From Microbacteriaceae bacterium (lineage in GTDB: Bacteria > Actinomycetota > Actinomycetes > Actinomycetales > Microbacteriaceae): a stretch of 10,857 nt of DNA. How positions within the stretch are numbered: the first letter of the stretch is position 1; the number at the start of each line of letters is the position of its first letter. Shown here one piece after another: positions 6,943 through 10,857 of the stretch. Location of the stretch: assembly GCA_026785785.1 (NCBI GenBank), contig JAJAZI010000296.1:1-10857 (forward strand). Direction: 5' to 3'. Position numbers and translations under genes: made by a program. The notes under the pieces are model-generated. The model was not told where the DNA came from. It saw only the letters and a program-made list of their open reading frames with translations, and made no database searches.

Positions 6943-8192
6943 TGCGCGCTCACCGAGGCGATCGGACGGGTGGACGAGGCTGGTCCGACCGGCAGGCGGA
7001 TCACGATCGAGGTTCCGCGCCCGGCCGTCGACCAGACCTGGACCGTTCCGCCGACGGCTTCGATGCGCTGGTGAACCGACGTCTTGAGCCCGAGCCGATC
7101 CGATCCGATGGCGTCGGCGTCGAATCCGCACCCGGTGTCGACGACCATGACGAGCACTTCGTCGTCGGCACCGTAGATGACGACCTCGGCGTCCGAACTT
7201 CCCGAGTGGGTGAGCACGTTGACGAGGCACTGCTTGACAGCGAGGGCGAGCTCGCGCGACTTCTCGCCCTCGAGCCGCAGGAGGGCCGTGGTGTCGCCGG
7301 TGGTGTCAACCTCGAGACCCAGTGCTCGAGCCTCGCGAACCGCCCGGTAGAGGTCGCTGTCGTGCCACTCGGTGTCGTTGCTGGCATCGGCGCGAGGCGC
7401 CTCGGTCAACCATTCCTCGCCGACAAGCAGCGCCAGGTCGCGCTCGATCCGCGCCCGGAGCACCGGGCTGAGCTGCCCGGGGGGCGACTCGGCGAGGACC
7501 GACAGGTGATTGAGCACGGTGTCGTGGAGAAGCGCCGCTGCCCTCAGCTCCATGCGGTGGCGAAGCGCCGCCACGAGCTCCTCCTTGGCCGCGCGGTAGA
7601 GCAGGGGCTGCATGCGCCGCGTACCGCGCTGCCCTATCCAGGAGCCGATGAGCAGCATCGCCATGATGGCGTAGGCGGCAATCGAGATCCCGTCCAGCGC
7701 GTACTGCTGCGACGTCTGCACAATCGCGGCAAACGACGCGAGCTCGGCGACGAGGAATCCGCTGGTCGCCCAGCGCAGCGCGGCCGCCGCGCCGATCCCT
7801 CCCCCGCCGACGAGCATGAGCGCGATCTTGGGCAGCGCGAGCGTCATCAAGGCGGCGAAGCTGTCGAGTTCGATCTGGCTCGCGAAGGTGAGACTGTACC
7901 AGTAGACCGACGCGCCGCCGATGATGAGATATGAGACCGAGAAGAACGGGGTTGGCATTCGGTCGAGCAGGTACAGCACGACGAGCAGGGGAACCAGCGC
8001 CAGTATCGCTGGCCAGAAGATCAGCTTCGGCCACTCAAGCTGGAACGCGAGGGAGACGATCATCGCGCCGACGAGGCAGACGACCGCGGTCACGTGGATG
8101 GCGCTGATGAAGGAGCGGCTCACCGCTCGCGGCGCCAGGTGCGGCGGGAGCCCGAGCGACATCCGCCCCGATCCGTCCGAACTCAGCGCCAT
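6939..8192 (-). CDS. Sensor histidine kinase, HisKA_3/DesK-NarX type
   Basis: A 417-residue membrane kinase that should autophosphorylate and pass phosphate to the regulator encoded two genes downstream. Six hydrophobic helices lie at about 28-50, 57-76, 83-103, 112-138, 143-163 and 168-186, with no large extracellular domain, so it probably senses within or near the membrane. The dimerisation/phospho-acceptor helix has LLHDTVLNHL with H223. The HATPase domain has N-box QCLVNVLTHS (N325), G1 box DTGCGF (352-357) and G2 region LGLKTSVHQRIEAVGG (367-382) ending in GRGTSIVIRLP. The ATG at 8192 is chosen because a TANNNT hexamer lies 6 bases upstream (leaderless start); an ATG at residue 11 is the alternative. 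It heads a run of four overlapping genes. The ligand is unknown. Confidence 0.92.
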   Translation of the reverse strand: MALSSDGSGRMSLGLPPHLAPRAVSRSFISAIHVTAVVCLVGAMIVSLAFQLEWPKLIFWPAILALVPLLVVLYLLDRMPTPFFSVSYLIIGGASVYWYSLTFASQIELDSFAALMTLALPKIALMLVGGGGIGAAAALRWATSGFLVAELASFAAIVQTSQQYALDGISIAAYAIMAMLLIGSWIGQRGTRRMQPLLYRAAKEELVAALRHRMELRAAALLHDTVLNHLSVLAESPPGQLSPVLRARIERDLALLVGEEWLTEAPRADASNDTEWHDSDLYRAVREARALGLEVDTTGDTTALLRLEGEKSRELALAVKQCLVNVLTHSGSSDAEVVIYGADDEVLVMVVDTGCGFDADAIGSDRLGLKTSVHQRIEAVGGTVQVWSTAGRGTSIVIRLPVGPASSTRPIASVSAQ

Positions 8193-8304
8193 CCACCCAA
8201 GCTAGCCGACTGGCGTTTCTCGCTCTGTACCCCGTTGTGGGAGGTGCGGAAGCGTAGCTGGTGGGATAGCGAGGCATCCTGTGCCCCATTTCGCCGGATC
8301 CGAC
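8193..8304. other. 112-base gap between mqo and the histidine kinase operon
   Basis: No ORF or RNA is supported here. Apart from the -10-like hexamer at its left end, only a 4-bp GGCA/TGCC hairpin is visible downstream of the mqo stop codon. That is too weak to call a terminator, so some read-through from mqo into the kinase operon is possible. Confidence 0.5.
8199..8204 (-). promoter_or_regulatory. Probable leaderless -10 box of the two-component/tdk operon
   Basis: On the minus strand 8204-8199 reads TAGCTT (fits TANNNT) and is followed by 6 bases and then the ATG of the histidine kinase. Transcription would begin at the start codon. No strong -35 box is visible at the right spacing. No Shine-Dalgarno sequence is present at usable distance. 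This would be the promoter for all four genes down to tdk. Confidence 0.42.
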
Positions 8305-9780
8305 TCAGGTGATTGCGAGTGCCTTCTTCGTCGACGCGATGGTCTTCTTGGCGAGCGCCACGTTCTCGGCGAGGGTCTCGCCGTAGCTCGGGATCATTGC
8401 CTTGATCGTCGGCGTCCAGCCCGCGATGTGCTCGGGGAAGCAGCGCTCGAGCACGGTGAGCATGATCGGCACCGCGGTCGATGCCCCAGGGGAGGCCCCG
8501 AGAAGCCCGGCGATCGTGCCGTCGGCCGAGGTGACCACCTCGGTGCCGAACTGGAGAACGCCGCCCTTCTTGTCATCCTTCTTGATGACCTGCACGCGCT
8601 GACCCGCGGTGATCTCGTACCAGTCCTCCGGCTTCGCGTTCGGCATAAACTCGGCGAGCGCCGCGAACTTCGCGCGGCGGCTCGCCAGCACCTGCTTGAC
8701 GAGGTACCAGGTGAGGTCGAGATTGTCACGCCCGACCGCGAGCATCGGCAGGAGGTTGTGCGGACGCACTGAGGCGAACAGGTCGAGCCAGGAGCCCGTC
8801 TTGAGGAACTTCGGGCTGAACCCGGCGTACGGGCCGAACATGAGGCTCGCCTCGCCGTCGACAATGCGCGTGTCAAGGTGCGGCACCGACATCGGCGGCG
8901 AGCCGACGGCGGCCTTGCCGTAGGCCTTCGCCTTGTGCCGGGCGACGAGCTCGGGATTATCGGTGCGCAGGAACTGCCCGCTGACGGGGAATCCGCCGAA
9001 GCCTCGCGCCTCGGGAATTCCGGACTTCTGCAGCAGCCTGAGCGCCCCGCCGCCGGCCCCGACGAAGACGAACCGCGCCGAGACATCCAGGCGGGTCATT
9101 CCGACCTCCTCCTTCAGGCGGATGCGCCACAAGCCATCCTGCTGCTGCCGGAGCCCCGTCACGGTGTGTTCGGTGCGGAGGTCGGCACCGTTGTCGGTGA
9201 TGTAGTCGAACAGTCCGTTGGTGAGCGCGCCGAAGTCGATGTCGGTGCCAGAGTCGATCTTCGTTGCGGCGATCTTCTCCGACTTCAGCCGGCCTGCGAT
9301 CATCGCGGGCGCCCATTTGCGGATGACCGCGGCGTCTTCGCTGTACTCCATGCCCGCGAAGAGCGGGTGGCCCTTGAGCGCTTCGAACCGCTTGCGCAGG
9401 TAGGCGACGTTCGCCTCCCCCCAGACGAAACTCATGTGCGGGACGGGGTTGATGAACGCCTGCGGGTCGGGCATCAGGCCGTTGGCCACGAGGTGCGCCC
9501 AGAACTGCCGGGAGATCTGGAACTGCTCGTTGACTTTCACCGCGCTCGAGATCTCGATCGTGCCGTCGGGCCTCTCGGGGGTGTAGTTGAGCTCACAGAG
9601 CGCGGAGTGCCCGGTTCCGGCGTTGTTCCACGGGTTCGACGACTCCCTCGCGACATCGCTCAAGCGCTCGAAGATCGTGATCGTCCAGTCGGGCTGCAGC
9701 TGCTTGATGAGGGCGCCGAGGGTGGCGCTCATGACACCGCCGCCAATGAGGGCGACGTCGATCGGGGCTTGGGTACTCAC
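8305..9780 (-). CDS. mqo: Malate:quinone oxidoreductase
   Basis: A 491-residue FAD-dependent peripheral membrane enzyme that oxidises malate to oxaloacetate and passes electrons to the quinone pool, serving both the TCA cycle and respiration. The N-terminal Rossmann motif is [15 protein letters not shown] (8-22), with an acidic E38 after strand 2. The family signature [21 protein letters not shown] follows from residue 49. Other Mqo blocks include [37 protein letters not shown] and a C-terminal [14 protein letters not shown] segment that contacts FAD. The length matches the usual ~500. The start is GTG at 9780, with a TAAACT -10 hexamer 6 bases upstream and no Shine-Dalgarno, so it is probably leaderless. 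It lies 23 bases after the SGNH-hydrolase gene. An inverted repeat over the -10 suggests repression control. The enzyme appears intact. Confidence 0.97.
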   Translation of the reverse strand: MSTQAPIDVALIGGGVMSATLGALIKQLQPDWTITIFERLSDVARESSNPWNNAGTGHSALCELNYTPERPDGTIEISSAVKVNEQFQISRQFWAHLVANGLMPDPQAFINPVPHMSFVWGEANVAYLRKRFEALKGHPLFAGMEYSEDAAVIRKWAPAMIAGRLKSEKIAATKIDSGTDIDFGALTNGLFDYITDNGADLRTEHTVTGLRQQQDGLWRIRLKEEVGMTRLDVSARFVFVGAGGGALRLLQKSGIPEARGFGGFPVSGQFLRTDNPELVARHKAKAYGKAAVGSPPMSVPHLDTRIVDGEASLMFGPYAGFSPKFLKTGSWLDLFASVRPHNLLPMLAVGRDNLDLTWYLVKQVLASRRAKFAALAEFMPNAKPEDWYEITAGQRVQVIKKDDKKGGVLQFGTEVVTSADGTIAGLLGASPGASTAVPIMLTVLERCFPEHIAGWTPTIKAMIPSYGETLAENVALAKKTIASTKKALAIT

Positions 9781-9783
9781 GAG

Positions 9784-9797
9784 ACCAGTTTACTGGT
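9784..9797. promoter_or_regulatory. Inverted repeat overlapping the mqo -10 box
   Basis: ACCAGT-TT-ACTGGT is a perfect 6-bp inverted repeat with a 2-base centre. It covers the TAAACT hexamer (minus strand 9792-9787) that sits 6 bases before the mqo GTG. A protein bound here would block RNA polymerase, so it is a candidate operator. It could instead be a small hairpin at the end of the SGNH-gene transcript. The regulator is not identifiable from this window. Confidence 0.45.
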
Positions 9798-9803
9798 GGC
9801 CGG

Positions 9804-10457
9804 TCACAGCCCGAGCACCTCGAGCTCGAGGTCCATCCGCCGCGCCATCTCGAGGTCGCCGTCGCCGTTGGGATGCAGACCGTCCGACGCCATCCATTCG
9901 GGGTGCCCCTCGATCCACCGTGATGCCCCTGCAATGTAGTCGGCGCCGAGGGTGGTCGCTGCGGACTGCACCCAGCTGATGATCACCTCGACCGAGCGCG
10001 GGCGCTCGTCGGTGTACCAGAACGGCTCGACGACAATGAACCGGGCGTCGGGGAGCGCGGTGGACAGGCGGGACAGGTCGTCGCTGATCTGCGCCTTGAT
10101 GTCCTGCGCAGCGAAATCGTACGAGAAGTTGTCGTTCAGCCCCATCGTCACGAAGACAATGTCGGGCTTCGCCGTGATGATCAGGTCGGGCAGGTCGCCG
10201 GCACCGAAACGATCGCGGTTGTTGATGAACCCGAGGCCGTTGACGCTCGGGTTGAACTCCTGCCAGCCCCGGTCGCGGCAGATCTGGGTCGACCAGCGCC
10301 GCTCATCCGCGCTCACCCCCGTTCCGAGGGTGTAGGAGTCACCGTAGAAGGCCACGAGGGGCCCGGACCCCGCCCTCGGCACGGGCGCGCTTGCCGAATG
10401 CCGACCTGACCCGTCGAGAACCACGATGACCCCAATCAGGCCGGCAATCAGTGCCAC
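9804..10457 (-). CDS. SGNH/GDSL-family hydrolase, exported or anchored, likely N-terminal frameshift
   Basis: 217 residues from a GTG at 10457. SGNH blocks are present: GDSYTLG (39-45, nucleophile S41), the glycine-containing NGLGF (73-77), MGLND (105-109, N108) and SDGLHPN (191-197, D192 and H195), so a Ser-His-Asp esterase/lipase/acyl-hydrolase is expected. The N-terminus is a hydrophobic stretch (2-14), indicating an anchor or signal with the enzyme outside the cell. The substrate is unknown. The GTG has no ribosome-binding site or nearby -10. Just upstream, in the next frame, an ATG at 10518 opens MAARDEVTSCTSLITP behind a TACAAT box. Removing one C from the C5 run (10471-10475) joins it to SLVVALIAGLIGV, giving a natural signal-anchor. 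The catalytic part is intact, so I keep it as a CDS rather than a pseudogene. Confidence 0.8.
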   Translation of the reverse strand: MALIAGLIGVIVVLDGSGRHSASAPVPRAGSGPLVAFYGDSYTLGTGVSADERRWSTQICRDRGWQEFNPSVNGLGFINNRDRFGAGDLPDLIITAKPDIVFVTMGLNDNFSYDFAAQDIKAQISDDLSRLSTALPDARFIVVEPFWYTDERPRSVEVIISWVQSAATTLGADYIAGASRWIEGHPEWMASDGLHPNGDGDLEMARRMDLELEVLGL

Positions 10458-10566
10458 GACGAGCGAGGCTGGGGGTAATCAGGCTTGTGCACGACGTTAC
10501 TTCGTCGCGGGCGGCCATGGCGATCAAAAATTGTACCGCTATTCTCCGCCAGGCAGCAGATCTCCG
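10458..10566. other. Gap between asd and the SGNH-hydrolase gene
   Basis: 109 bases holding the probable promoter at 10530-10535 and the out-of-frame start of the SGNH protein (10518 leftward). No convincing terminator hairpin is visible after the asd stop codon. Confidence 0.5.
10530..10535 (-). promoter_or_regulatory. Probable -10 box of the SGNH-hydrolase gene
   Basis: On the minus strand 10535-10530 reads TACAAT, followed by TTTT and, 11 bases after the hexamer, an ATG at 10518. Transcription would start about 4-5 bases before that ATG, so translation would be almost leaderless. No strong -35 is seen. It supports the ATG at 10518 as the true start of the SGNH gene, across the suspected frameshift. 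Confidence 0.42.

Positions 10567-10857
<291 letters not shown>

Noticed and set aside
6943..7230. N-terminal extension of the sensor-like protein to a start at 7230
   Set aside because: This part is out-of-frame reading of the histidine kinase HATPase domain and has Arg/Pro/Gly-rich junk composition. The GTG at 6942, overlapping the kinase stop, is the natural start.
10339..10527. 62-codon minus-strand frame as a separate small gene
   Set aside because: Only its first ~16 residues look natural. The rest is Arg/Gly-rich reading of the SGNH gene in the wrong frame. It is better explained as the frameshifted start of that gene.

Overview
The window looks like chromosomal DNA from a high-GC actinobacterium, most likely the family Microbacteriaceae. 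Supporting signs are the GC-rich third codon positions, frequent GTG starts, 1-14 base gene overlaps, several start codons lying 6-7 bases after a TANNNT hexamer (leaderless expression), a PonA2-type penicillin-binding protein with PASTA domains, and malate:quinone oxidoreductase. The family assignment is inferred from gene content; no search was possible. No phage, insertion sequence, CRISPR array or defence gene is visible. The DNA is compact and looks vertically inherited.

Left part (1-4460): two genes on the minus strand, a small DUF4177-like protein and a RidA-family protein, diverge from a plus-strand pair, a PonA2-like class A penicillin-binding protein and a metallophosphoesterase overlapping it by 4 bases. 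The set resembles the Rv3678c-Rv3683 neighbourhood of Mycobacterium tuberculosis, but the two ATPase genes and whiB found there are absent. tRNA-Pro(CGG) follows, with a probable promoter in the end of the phosphoesterase gene, and then a strong hairpin terminator that serves both strands.

Middle part (4483-8192, minus strand): a tightly overlapping four-gene operon. In transcription order it encodes a six-helix sensor histidine kinase, a second six-helix protein shaped like a sensor kinase but lacking the phospho-accepting histidine and recognisable ATP-binding boxes, a LuxR-type response regulator, and a type II thymidine kinase. The thymidine kinase start codon overlaps the regulator stop codon, which ties nucleotide salvage to a signalling system. 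This is the most unusual arrangement in the window.

Right part (8305-10857, minus strand): the end of aspartate-semialdehyde dehydrogenase (cut by the window edge), an SGNH-family hydrolase whose N-terminus appears split by a one-base frameshift in a C5 run, and mqo. An inverted repeat sits over the probable mqo -10 box. The window has no gene-free stretch longer than about 120 bases.
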